A stretch of 23,069 nt of DNA from a virus: IMG/VR virus record IMGVR_UViG_3300049893_000779, positions 1-23,069 of that record, one strand, 5' to 3'. Below are positions 7,337 to 14,725 of this stretch, one piece after another. Within the stretch, counting starts at the first letter, position 1. Each line of letters begins with the position of its first letter. The translations under genes were made by a program, and so were the position numbers. Below the pieces are notes generated by a model. That model saw only the letters and a program-made list of their open reading frames with translations, did not search any database and was not told the origin of the DNA.

Positions 7337-7644
7337 CAGGGTGGATAGGCGTTGACCTTGACGGAACCTTAGCCCATTACGATGGATGGAACGGCGGCAA
7401 GATAGGCCAGCCAATTCCCAAAATGCTTTCAAGGGTAAGTGGTTGGATTGCAGAAGGGAAGCTGGTGAAGATTTTCACGGCCAGGGCCTGCAATGAAGAT
7501 CAGATTCCTTTGGTGAAAGATTGGCTTGAAAGCATTGGTCTTCCTCGCTTGGAAGTGACCAACGTCAAAGACTTCAACATGATTGAGCTTTGGGATGACA
7601 GGTGTATCCAAGTTATTCCCAACACAGGAGAAAAGGCCGCATGA
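7333..7644 (+). CDS. Small HAD-superfamily phosphatase-like protein
   Basis: A 103-residue cap-less HAD hydrolase. Motif I is DLDGT (8-12), with Asp8 the expected nucleophile and Asp10 the acid/base. Motif II is Thr49 in KIFTAR, motif III is probably Lys79, and motif IV is the acidic pair Asp88-Asp89 in ELWDDR, which binds magnesium. The family removes phosphate from small molecules such as sugars and nucleotides, or acts on nucleic acid ends. The substrate cannot be read from sequence. The gene overlaps its upstream neighbour and the following glycosyltransferase by ATGA junctions, so the enzymes are probably made together, possibly for phosphosugar handling. Confidence 0.85.
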   Translation: MTGWIGVDLDGTLAHYDGWNGGKIGQPIPKMLSRVSGWIAEGKLVKIFTARACNEDQIPLVKDWLESIGLPRLEVTNVKDFNMIELWDDRCIQVIPNTGEKAA

Positions 7645-8924
7645 AAGCCTTTGCGTATCACTACGGGGCATCGGGAGTGGCTTGGTATCGTGTATGGCAA
7701 GCCGTTAAGTATCTCCAAAAGCGTGGTATGGACATCAAGCGCTTGTGCAACGAATCAGACAGGGTGCATATCCCCGATTCAGAGGGGATAAGTAACTATC
7801 CCGGCGTAACGAATCACAAGGATATTGCGGAAAAGCATGATCTGATTTTCAGTCAATTTCAGAACACGCGCAAAAATGCGTTCAGGCTGGTAGATCAAAG
7901 CACAATTTGCCCCGTAGTGATTGACATTGATGATGATATTTTCAGTTTACATGGGTCAAATCCGAATGCTGAGGCATGGAAGCCCATGCCGGACGAATTT
8001 GAGGCACTTGATCCAGGTGAGGAAGACAGCCCACGCATTAAAGACCTTGTGGCTAGGGGTATCGGCTCCGTCTGTGAGCATGAGGGAAAGCCCTATTTCG
8101 TGATTCCGGGAGAGGATAAGCGGGAAAATGTGCTTCTTTCCATGAAGCACGTTCAAGCGGTAACGGTTTCAACGGAGCCATTAAGGAAACTCTATTCAAG
8201 GGTTAATCCGAACTGCCATGTTATTCCAAACGGGGTGGATTTTGACCTGTGGAAGCCGCAATATAACGAAACAAAGCAGTTTCGGATTGGTTTGTTTGGC
8301 TCAAACACGCATTATTTGGACTGGAAAGAGGCCAAGGACGGAATAAAGCAGTTTTTGGCTGAATTTCCTGATGCCATCTTGGTTACAAATGCCTCATTGA
8401 CACTTTTGGACGGGAAACAGGGTGAAAGATTTGAAAAGGCCAAATCAATTCCTAGATTCCCGGATTATTTTGAGGATTTATTCAAAACTGGACGCATGGA
8501 GCTTCATAAGCCTGCGGAAGTGGAGAAATACCCTGCTTGGCTGGCCGATAAAAAGGTAGATGTTATCTTGGCTCCCCTTGCCGATTTGAAATTTAACGAG
8601 AGTAAATCTAATATTAAGTATCTCGAAGCGGGAGCCTTGAAGGTTCCTACCATTTGCTCGGACATGACGCCTTACAACGGCGATATTGAGCATGGAAGGA
8701 ACGGGTTACTCGCTAAGAAGCCGATTGATTGGTATAGATACCTGAAGATGATGTATCAGGACAAATCGGCAAGACGGGCGATGGGTAACAGGGCATGGAT
8801 GGATGTTAAAAACCGCTACGACATGGCGTTGATAGCGGAAAAATATGAAACGCTGTTTCGCAGTTTGACAAGGGGGAAAGCAAATGAAGAAGTTTCTGAC
8901 AATCGCGTTGCTGTGGGCGTCTAG
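7641..8924 (+). CDS. GT-B fold glycosyltransferase (GT4-like C-terminal domain)
   Basis: The start is ATG 7641, overlapping the HAD stop (ATGA) and preceded by AGGAG. An in-frame upstream ATG at 7602 lies deep in the HAD gene and is unlikely. The 427-residue product has a GT-B outline: an N-terminal domain with VVIDIDDDIFSL near 99-110, a linker ending CHVIPNGVDFDLW, and a nucleotide-sugar-binding C-terminal domain with ESKSNIKYLEAGALKVPTIC followed by DMTPYNGDIEHGRNGLL. That last block is the donor-binding Glu region of GT4-type enzymes. Phage enzymes like this modify virion proteins, phage DNA or host surface glycans. Its place in the morphogenesis cluster favours a virion or host-surface target, but this is inference. 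Confidence 0.85.
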   Translation: MKAFAYHYGASGVAWYRVWQAVKYLQKRGMDIKRLCNESDRVHIPDSEGISNYPGVTNHKDIAEKHDLIFSQFQNTRKNAFRLVDQSTICPVVIDIDDDIFSLHGSNPNAEAWKPMPDEFEALDPGEEDSPRIKDLVARGIGSVCEHEGKPYFVIPGEDKRENVLLSMKHVQAVTVSTEPLRKLYSRVNPNCHVIPNGVDFDLWKPQYNETKQFRIGLFGSNTHYLDWKEAKDGIKQFLAEFPDAILVTNASLTLLDGKQGERFEKAKSIPRFPDYFEDLFKTGRMELHKPAEVEKYPAWLADKKVDVILAPLADLKFNESKSNIKYLEAGALKVPTICSDMTPYNGDIEHGRNGLLAKKPIDWYRYLKMMYQDKSARRAMGNRAWMDVKNRYDMALIAEKYETLFRSLTRGKANEEVSDNRVAVGV

Positions 8925-8937
8925 CCTCCAGTCATAG
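8884..8937 (+). CDS. 17-codon signal-peptide ORF ended by an in-frame amber codon
   Basis: ATG 8884 overlaps the end of the glycosyltransferase gene and follows a very strong SD (AAGGGGGAAAG, about 8870-8880). It encodes MKKFLTIALLWASSLQS and then TAG (8935-8937). The peptide has the form of a Sec signal: Lys-Lys, a hydrophobic core, then small polar residues. The frame is identical to that of the following gene, with no other stop between the TAG and its ATG at 8962. This looks like the missing front end of that gene, separated by one amber codon. It could be read through, re-initiated from, or be a recent mutation. Confidence 0.55.
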   Translation: MKKFLTIALLWASSLQS

Positions 8938-8966
8938 TCAACGCAGAATCTTGCGTTGACTATGAC
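8931..8966 (+). promoter_or_regulatory. Perfect 15-bp hairpin holding an amber stop and a start codon
   Basis: GTCATAGTCAACGCA (8931-8945) and TGCGTTGACTATGAC (8952-8966) are perfect inverted copies around GAATCT. The 5' arm contains the TAG that ends the signal-peptide ORF. The 3' arm contains the ATG (8962-8964) of the next gene. No T-run follows, so it is not an ordinary terminator. It could influence stop readthrough or re-initiation, be a protein-binding site, or be a product of template-switch mutation. Confidence 0.75.
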
Positions 8967-9477
8967 GGCGCAGGACGATCAAAGCGTAGCTAAAACAGCT
9001 TCATTTTTGTATGGGCAGGATCAGAGCCTGACCTATACGGCAACCGATAGGCGGCTTGCGGTAGATAATCGAGGATATCTTTATTTTATTGCTGGCGGAG
9101 GTGGTGCAACTAGTGCTGTAACGGTTACTTCCCTTCCCGTTTATGTTTCTGTGTCAAATCCAGCGTATACGGTGCTTTCATCGACAGCTACAAGCCGCAA
9201 CATCACAAGCGAAGCCGGAACTAGCGCCAATTATGATCTGGCGATAAGCAATAATTATGGTGGTTCAGCTATTCGGTATGCTATTACCTTTAGCTCCGGC
9301 GCACCCAGCGATCTTTCAACTCGCGGGGCATACTTAGCAGCCACAAGCACAGTGCAAATTGATGGCACTTGGGGGCCTGGAGCGCATCTTCATATGTATT
9401 CGGTGGGCACTGCACCTACAGGGAATGATGTGTCTGTTTACTACCGCAGGCGCGGAAACAACACTGCAAATCCGTAG
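8962..9477 (+). CDS. Beta-rich putative virion surface or fibre protein
   Basis: 171 residues from ATG 8962, with an in-frame TTG at 8956 as alternative. Neither has a visible SD, whereas the in-frame signal-peptide ORF at 8884 has an excellent one, so the natural product may begin at 8884 with amber readthrough at 8935. The protein is Thr/Ser/Gly/Ala-rich and predicted beta-structured (ATDRRLAVDNRGYLYFIAGG near 26-45). The C-terminal block contains VQIDGTWGPGAHLHMYSVG and ends in YYRRRGNN. Such composition is typical of phage decoration or fibre-tip domains. No enzyme motif is seen. Its neighbour downstream is another probable surface protein. Confidence 0.7.
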   Translation: MTAQDDQSVAKTASFLYGQDQSLTYTATDRRLAVDNRGYLYFIAGGGGATSAVTVTSLPVYVSVSNPAYTVLSSTATSRNITSEAGTSANYDLAISNNYGGSAIRYAITFSSGAPSDLSTRGAYLAATSTVQIDGTWGPGAHLHMYSVGTAPTGNDVSVYYRRRGNNTANP

Positions 9478-9485
9478 AGGATAAC

Positions 9486-10487
9486 GTGAAATTTTTTGCA
9501 ACTCTGTTTTTCATTGTGGCAAGCCTAAGAGGGGCAAGTGACCCTTCTTACAGCTTTGTTTCGTCATTGATTCAATTTAGCGGAACCAATGGACAGACAA
9601 CCGGGAATGATGACAAGACCGGAACTACATTGACTTTCAACAATGGGGCGGCACTTTCTACGACATCGCCACCTACAGGAATGCCATCCTCCTTGGCGAC
9701 AGACGGTACTAATGACTTTGTGAATTTCACCGATGCAGGCCAATGGGATTTGGGTTCGGGCGATTTCACTATTGAATGGTGGTTTAAGAATACGGCGATA
9801 GCCGCGAATCAAGCCTTTCTTGGCAATTACCTTGGATCAGATACACACAAGGGTTACATCATAGATATGTCCACCACCAACTTGAGGGTGGTGAGGGATA
9901 ACGATACCGTGAATCAGGTTGCGCTTACCCTTACGTCTGGTTCTTGGTATGCGGGGTGCTTGTGCAAAACGGGAACATCGGCTCAGTTCTATATTAACGG
10001 GGCCACGCAGGGGGCGTCTTTCTCTGATTCTAAGACATACACCCCCGACACAAATGTTTCTCCAAGTATTGGAAGGGCATCGGCGGCTGATGGTGAATAC
10101 TGGAACGGGAATATTGGCCCAATTCGTATCACGAAGGGCCTGTGCCGTTATTCTGGAGCATATACGGTTCCTTCCCTCCCGTTGCCCACAAGTGGCGAGG
10201 ATGTGCTTTCGCCATACTTAAAGAATAGTAATAGGCTCAATCTTACTCCCCCTCGTCTTTTCATGTGGCTGTTTGACGCCTTCACCACAAAGGGCTATGC
10301 CATGTCATCGGATAATAGGCTGGAGAGCCAGAGAAACCAGGCTTTGATGAAGACGGAGCTTGACCTCTACACCCGTAATAAATACATATCTGACGTAACG
10401 GCAAAGCGGATTGTTACCCCCACGCCCACGCCTACGCCTGCACCACGGGCAACCACGCCCACAAAAACACCTACTCCGGGCAAATAA
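9486..10487 (+). CDS. Signal-peptide-bearing LamG (concanavalin A-like) surface protein
   Basis: 333 residues from GTG 9486 (SD GAGGATA). Residues 1-17 form a Sec-type signal (MKFFATLFFIVASLRGA), with likely cleavage before SDPS. Residues about 28-230 fit the laminin-G/concanavalin A-like jelly roll used for glycan binding. Markers are DGTNDFVNF, WDLGSGDFTIEWWFK, GSWYAGCLC, AQFYINGATQG and WNGNIGPIRITKGLCRY. After a helical stretch the last 26 residues are a Pro-Thr linker (PTPTPTPAP then TTPTKTPTPGK). LamG domains occur in phage fibres, but a secretory signal is unusual for a cytoplasmically assembled virion. It may be a host-adhesion or host-surface protein carried by the phage. Confidence 0.75.
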   Translation: MKFFATLFFIVASLRGASDPSYSFVSSLIQFSGTNGQTTGNDDKTGTTLTFNNGAALSTTSPPTGMPSSLATDGTNDFVNFTDAGQWDLGSGDFTIEWWFKNTAIAANQAFLGNYLGSDTHKGYIIDMSTTNLRVVRDNDTVNQVALTLTSGSWYAGCLCKTGTSAQFYINGATQGASFSDSKTYTPDTNVSPSIGRASAADGEYWNGNIGPIRITKGLCRYSGAYTVPSLPLPTSGEDVLSPYLKNSNRLNLTPPRLFMWLFDAFTTKGYAMSSDNRLESQRNQALMKTELDLYTRNKYISDVTAKRIVTPTPTPTPAPRATTPTKTPTPGK

Positions 10488-11215
10488 TGGCAAACTTAGC
10501 AGGACAAAGGACGGGGGCGCAAATTGTAAGCGCTGTTGATTCGATCTTGTTTAACAAGACGAGTGGCAGCGCAAACACATACCCCACAAGCACCACAATA
10601 CTTGAGTTAATCAATAGGTACTACAAAACCTTCGTGGACAAGTACCAGTTTTTGTGGGCGATGAAGTCCACCACGGCATCCACTTCAAGCGGTGTTACGC
10701 TTCTGACAATGCCTGATGATTGCATACAGGTTTACCAGATGCAGATCAGGGCAAATGGGCGATATCTTCAATTCCTTCCCCGCAAGACGTTTGAGCGCAT
10801 GTTTCCGGCGGGATGGACAAGTGTGGGGAATAGTCAACCGATCTATTACGTTGAAGCGGCTCCGGCCTCTAATAACGCAATTCAATTTGACTTATTCCCC
10901 ACACCTGATGCGACATACACGATCAATTATGACTATCGTGCGAGGTTTACGCCTCTTGTCGGATCAACTGAAGTATCGGTCATCCCGCCTGAATACGATA
11001 TGTATTTGATCTATGGCCCTGCTATGGAGGGGCTAATCATGTTGGGTGATCCACGGGCAAAGCAGTATGCGGAATTGCTCGATGAGACTGATAAACGTGC
11101 TTGGATGGCGAATGAACGGCTGACGGATTATCAAAACTCATTCTCGGAAGCACCTACGGCCTATGAATACGGATTGAGGCCTGGACAGGTGCTGCCTTAC
11201 TTGCCCAATGCGTAA
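10487..11215 (+). CDS. Head-tail adaptor protein (SU10 adaptor type)
   Basis: 242 residues, with the start in a TAATG overlap with the LamG gene. The N-terminal helical part (TGAQIVSAVDSILFN, ILELINRYYKTFVDKYQFLWAM) is followed by a beta-rich middle that begins SGVTLLTMPDDCIQVYQMQI and GRYLQFLPRKTFERMFP. A C-terminal helix bundle follows, with the IPPEYDMYLIYGPAMEGLIML and KQYAELLDETDKRAWMANER regions. This matches the phage adaptor family that binds under the portal ring and carries the short tail in podoviruses, functionally like T7 gp11 or P22 gp4. Its place directly before the nozzle-like protein supports this. Confidence 0.8.
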   Translation: MANLAGQRTGAQIVSAVDSILFNKTSGSANTYPTSTTILELINRYYKTFVDKYQFLWAMKSTTASTSSGVTLLTMPDDCIQVYQMQIRANGRYLQFLPRKTFERMFPAGWTSVGNSQPIYYVEAAPASNNAIQFDLFPTPDATYTINYDYRARFTPLVGSTEVSVIPPEYDMYLIYGPAMEGLIMLGDPRAKQYAELLDETDKRAWMANERLTDYQNSFSEAPTAYEYGLRPGQVLPYLPNA

Positions 11216-13613
11216 CCAAGGTAAATCGAACAAATACGAGGTATTCAGCAACCTAAACGGGGGCTTGGCTACCCGTCCTACGCCATTGGTGATTGAAGCA
11301 GGAAGCAAAAAGAAGATGCTTTCCCCTGCTTTGCGTAATGTTGACTTTTTTGCCAAGGGCGGGATTGATAAGCGGAATGGGAAGACGATTCAGGGAAGCG
11401 CAATATCCTCAACGTCCTACCAATCCCAAACAACCGAAGACCTGACCATATCGCTTACTTCGGTAGGCGGTGAATACGCGATTGCCCAAAAGATAACAAC
11501 GGGTGCCGCTGTATCGGTGGCGTCCATAGCGGTTAAGATTTCCGCAGATTCCGCCACGGGAACATCAACGCCGACAACCTGCAAAATTTATACTAATTCA
11601 TCCGGGATTCCGGGGGCTCTTGTAACAAACGGAACATCGTCAATTCAAACGTTAAATGACAGCGCCACGCCCGTTTTGACAACATTTACATTTCCCACCC
11701 CTCCAAGCCTTAGCGGGGCCACTATCTACTGGTTTGTTTTTGATTTCGATGGTGGCCCGGGGGATATTGGTTACATGAAAGGAACAACCGGGGCTTCCGG
11801 GAATGTAAAAACAGACGCAAGCTATGATAGCGGTTCTTGGGCAAGCCTATCGCGTGATCTTTATTACGTCATTACTTCAACGGCTACGACTAATGTCATC
11901 CAAGGTATTTACGATTTTCGTTTTGGCTCAAGCTCGACACAGAAACAAATGGCGGCTATGGGCGGTGCGCTTTACTGGAACAATAGCGGCACATGGACTA
12001 GCCTGACAACCGGATTGGGAAGCGGTCAGAATAATCTATGGTCATTCAGCGCATTGGATGACTACCTATTCACTTGGGATAACGGGACAAATATAAGCCG
12101 ATGGTGGAATGGGTCTGCGTCTGCGACTAGCCCACATGGATATAGGCCCGTAGGGACGTTTGCAAGGTCTGCGGGTGGTGGGTCAATAGCTAATGGCACG
12201 TATAAGCTAATGATGGTCACTACGTTGACAAGTGGCGGGTTCAGGTCATCGGCAGAGGCTACTGTAACCACTACGGGCGGCGGGACTGACAAAATAGCGG
12301 CTTCTGGCGTGGCTATTGACGATGTAGCCGCACAATTTGGCCCCGATCATGCCGGAAATGATACCGCCACAAAAATATTCATGACCACGGCTGGCGGGTC
12401 AATCTATTACAAGCTTGCTACCGGAAGTGTCAGCGTAGGAAATCCAATTCCTGACGCTACACCCGCGTTTAACGTAACTGCGGCTCCAGCAGGGACGGAA
12501 AACACGCTGTTAGACGAGTATGGCGTTCCCCAAGAATATTTTACAAATCAAATCACCACGCCGACTTGTAAGTATTCGACCGTATTTAATAACTTCCTTG
12601 TCATGGCGGGGGACGGAACATACCCAAGGCGTATCTGGTTTAGTGAATTGGGGGCACCTCAGATTTGGGCCGCGCCTGCGGTGGACAGCACATCATCCCC
12701 TATCTACGGAACATACTTAGACATAGGGGATTCAGATGATAACGAGCCTTTGGTTGGGGTCTTCGCATGGGGGGAATACCTCTATGCTCTTAAACGCCAC
12801 AGCGTTTATATCGTGGCTTATACTGGCAATGCCTCCGCGCCGTTTCAAGTAAAGAATATTTCAAGGGGGTTGGGGTGTCTTTCCCATTGGTCGTGCAAGG
12901 CCCTTGGGTCAAGTCGTTTCGTGTTTATCTCGGAACGCGGACCCGTGGAATGCTATGGAACGGTGGTAAGGCTGATTCCTTCATCCGCGAATATTCTGGA
13001 CAGGTTCGACCCAAACAATTCAAGCCGTTACAACCTAGCGGCTATGCAATATACCACGGGTGGGAATAACTCGACCAAGATGCAAGTGTGGTGGGGTGTT
13101 TCGTCCACAAGTGCGACTACCCGCGATTTAACGCTTGTCTATGACTATGAAAACGACAGCTTTTGGGAGAATGACGTATCGGCTAATTATTATGCCGAAG
13201 TAACGGATTCAAACTTCTTCCCATCTGTCTGGTCTGGTGATTATTCGGCCCAAATATTTAAGATGGACAACGGCACCACGGACAACGGAAGCGCGATTGA
13301 CTTCTATTTTGATACCCCTTGGTATCAGGGTTCAGAAGCAAACGTTTGGAAGCAATGGGATAACCTGTTTATTCAGGGAACGGTCCAAAATAGCGGTACC
13401 CTTAGTGTTGACGTTTACTTGGACTTCGCCACAAGCTCGTCATATTCACTGACGTATGACATGACGGCGGCGGAGTTTAAGGGCGGCTCAAACAGGCCAC
13501 TCGGGGACAGGTCCAAGGCCATAAAATTCAGGGTTAGGAATAGTGAATTAAGCGTTCCTGTCCACATTGATTCCATAGCCATAGCCTATCAAGACTTGGG
13601 GTTTAGCGTATGA
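11208..13613 (+). CDS. Tail nozzle/stabilization-like beta-propeller protein with inserted lectin-like domain
   Basis: 801 residues, overlapping the adaptor gene by 8 nt. Residues 1-65 (FSNLNGGLATRPTPLVI, LRNVDFFAKGGIDKRNGK) and 228-801 are typical of short-tail nozzle or P22 gp10-like stabilization proteins. The long beta-rich body includes the FSALDDYLFTWDNGTNISRWW, GVFAWGEYLYALKRHSVYIV and GCLSHWSCKALG regions and a FVFISERGPVECYG repeat. Between them, residues about 70-227 form a separate jelly-roll-like unit (KITTGAAVSVASIAVKISA, CKIYTNSSGIPGALV, ATIYWFVFDF) resembling bacterial choice-of-anchor/carbohydrate-binding modules. The body would close the tail channel. The insert may contact host glycans. 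The tail role is firm in outline, the insert assignment weaker. Confidence 0.75.
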   Translation: MRNQGKSNKYEVFSNLNGGLATRPTPLVIEAGSKKKMLSPALRNVDFFAKGGIDKRNGKTIQGSAISSTSYQSQTTEDLTISLTSVGGEYAIAQKITTGAAVSVASIAVKISADSATGTSTPTTCKIYTNSSGIPGALVTNGTSSIQTLNDSATPVLTTFTFPTPPSLSGATIYWFVFDFDGGPGDIGYMKGTTGASGNVKTDASYDSGSWASLSRDLYYVITSTATTNVIQGIYDFRFGSSSTQKQMAAMGGALYWNNSGTWTSLTTGLGSGQNNLWSFSALDDYLFTWDNGTNISRWWNGSASATSPHGYRPVGTFARSAGGGSIANGTYKLMMVTTLTSGGFRSSAEATVTTTGGGTDKIAASGVAIDDVAAQFGPDHAGNDTATKIFMTTAGGSIYYKLATGSVSVGNPIPDATPAFNVTAAPAGTENTLLDEYGVPQEYFTNQITTPTCKYSTVFNNFLVMAGDGTYPRRIWFSELGAPQIWAAPAVDSTSSPIYGTYLDIGDSDDNEPLVGVFAWGEYLYALKRHSVYIVAYTGNASAPFQVKNISRGLGCLSHWSCKALGSSRFVFISERGPVECYGTVVRLIPSSANILDRFDPNNSSRYNLAAMQYTTGGNNSTKMQVWWGVSSTSATTRDLTLVYDYENDSFWENDVSANYYAEVTDSNFFPSVWSGDYSAQIFKMDNGTTDNGSAIDFYFDTPWYQGSEANVWKQWDNLFIQGTVQNSGTLSVDVYLDFATSSSYSLTYDMTAAEFKGGSNRPLGDRSKAIKFRVRNSELSVPVHIDSIAIAYQDLGFSV

Positions 13614-14068
13614 TGCTGGATACCCCGTCAATCAATGCGGATATGGAGGAAATCAGGGAAACCCTGAAGAAAAATAGCCTTGAAATCATGCGGAATGTGA
13701 ACAAGTTGGGAGTAAGCCTGCTTGTTGACGTTAATTCAAGGACGGCTCAGGCCACTACATCCGCAACCTATTCAAAATTAACCGATTTCCAGGCGGGTTT
13801 TAAAACGTCGGGCGGTTTAATTATAATAATGGGTGTATTGCATTCCTCAATGAATGACGGGGATGTTCAATTAAAGGTAGATGACGAGGAAAAGAAGGTT
13901 TTTGGGAATGTGGGTTCCACAATAGCAATGCCTATCCTTTGGATTGGTTCGCTACCGGAAGGAAGCCACACAGCGAAACTTTACTTCAGGGCGAATGGCG
14001 GAACATCAACCATTGGCTCTACAACACGCGACAGCTTTATGTATGTTGTCGAATTACTGAGGGGGTAG
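13610..14068 (+). CDS. Small tail-associated protein, function unknown
   Basis: 152 residues starting in an ATGATG cluster that overlaps the previous stop; the second ATG (13613) is equally possible. The first 35 residues form a charged helix (INADMEEIRETLKKNSLEIMRN). The remainder is beta-rich, with GLIIIMGVLHSSMNDGDVQLKVDD and ILWIGSLPEGSHTAKLYFRANGG, reading like a small jelly-roll or Ig-like module. A helix followed by a beta domain is common in trimeric tail accessory or fibre-attachment proteins. No database-level family is recognisable by eye. Confidence 0.7.
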   Translation: MMLDTPSINADMEEIRETLKKNSLEIMRNVNKLGVSLLVDVNSRTAQATTSATYSKLTDFQAGFKTSGGLIIIMGVLHSSMNDGDVQLKVDDEEKKVFGNVGSTIAMPILWIGSLPEGSHTAKLYFRANGGTSTIGSTTRDSFMYVVELLRG

Positions 14069-14069
14069 T

Positions 14070-14723
14070 ATGGATTGGAATCCATTTCATTCGAGTTTGT
14101 TTACGGGGGCTGGTACTCCGTGGGGAGCTATGGAGTACGGCAAACCCGATGCCCCTAAATTCTCGAATGACCCGAATCAGTTTCAGGGCTTTAATTCAAG
14201 TTCTTTAAGGGACGCCCTTAATCAGTCAATTCGCAGGGGCGCGGCGGCTAATCGTGCGGCCTCCCTCGCTGCGGCTCAAAAGGGCGGGGCACTTTCAAGC
14301 GGCCAGATGCAAACCGGATTGGGTGGAGTTTCTGCACAGCAGGCCGAACAAGAAAACCTGATGAATGCTAACCTTGCTCGTCAGGACTGGATGGATAAAG
14401 TTGCGGCTATGGATAGGTATAATCAGCAGCAGATGGCAAAGTATGCTATTGATAAAGAAAACTTTGATTCCGAGCAAAAGGGGCGCGGGGAGTTTTGGGG
14501 CAATGTCGGAAAGATTGCTGGAACGGTGGGCGGTGGGCTTCTTGGCGGTCCGGCTGGTGCCGCAGTGGGGTCTAGCTTGTTTGGCGGTGGCGGCGGGGGA
14601 GGTGGCGATTCATTTGCCAATGCCATGCTGATGGGTTCTTTGTTTGGCGATAAGGGCGGCGGGGGCGTTAAGAAGGGCAAGGGCACCTGGCATGCTCCCC
14701 TAGTAGCCGGATACGGAGAATAA
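14070..14723 (+). CDS. Putative internal virion (DNA ejection) protein, glycine-zipper
   Basis: 217 residues from ATG 14070 behind GAGGGGG. The first half is polar. Residues about 48-130 are Ala/Gln-rich helices (RRGAAANRAASLAAAQKGGA and LMNANLARQDWMDKVAAMDR). A glycine-zipper membrane-active stretch follows near 145-170 (GKIAGTVGGGLLGGPAGAAV), then a run of eight Gly and a Gly/Lys-rich tail. This pattern and its place after the tail genes match the small ejection proteins of podoviruses, which leave the virion and enter the host envelope. The GC-rich Gly segment creates a long false Pro-rich frame on the other strand. Confidence 0.65.
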   Translation: MDWNPFHSSLFTGAGTPWGAMEYGKPDAPKFSNDPNQFQGFNSSSLRDALNQSIRRGAAANRAASLAAAQKGGALSSGQMQTGLGGVSAQQAEQENLMNANLARQDWMDKVAAMDRYNQQQMAKYAIDKENFDSEQKGRGEFWGNVGKIAGTVGGGLLGGPAGAAVGSSLFGGGGGGGGDSFANAMLMGSLFGDKGGGGVKKGKGTWHAPLVAGYGE

Positions 14724-14725
14724 AA

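Noticed and set aside
8884-9477. Genome-wide amber recoding (TAG as glutamine)
   Set aside because: Several genes end in TAG at sensible overlaps with the next start (for example 4510, 8924, 14068, 17837), so TAG acts as a normal stop here.
10418-10487. Short tandem DNA repeat at the end of the LamG gene
   Set aside because: It is an imperfect Pro-Thr codon repeat explained by the protein linker; not a CRISPR or regulatory repeat.
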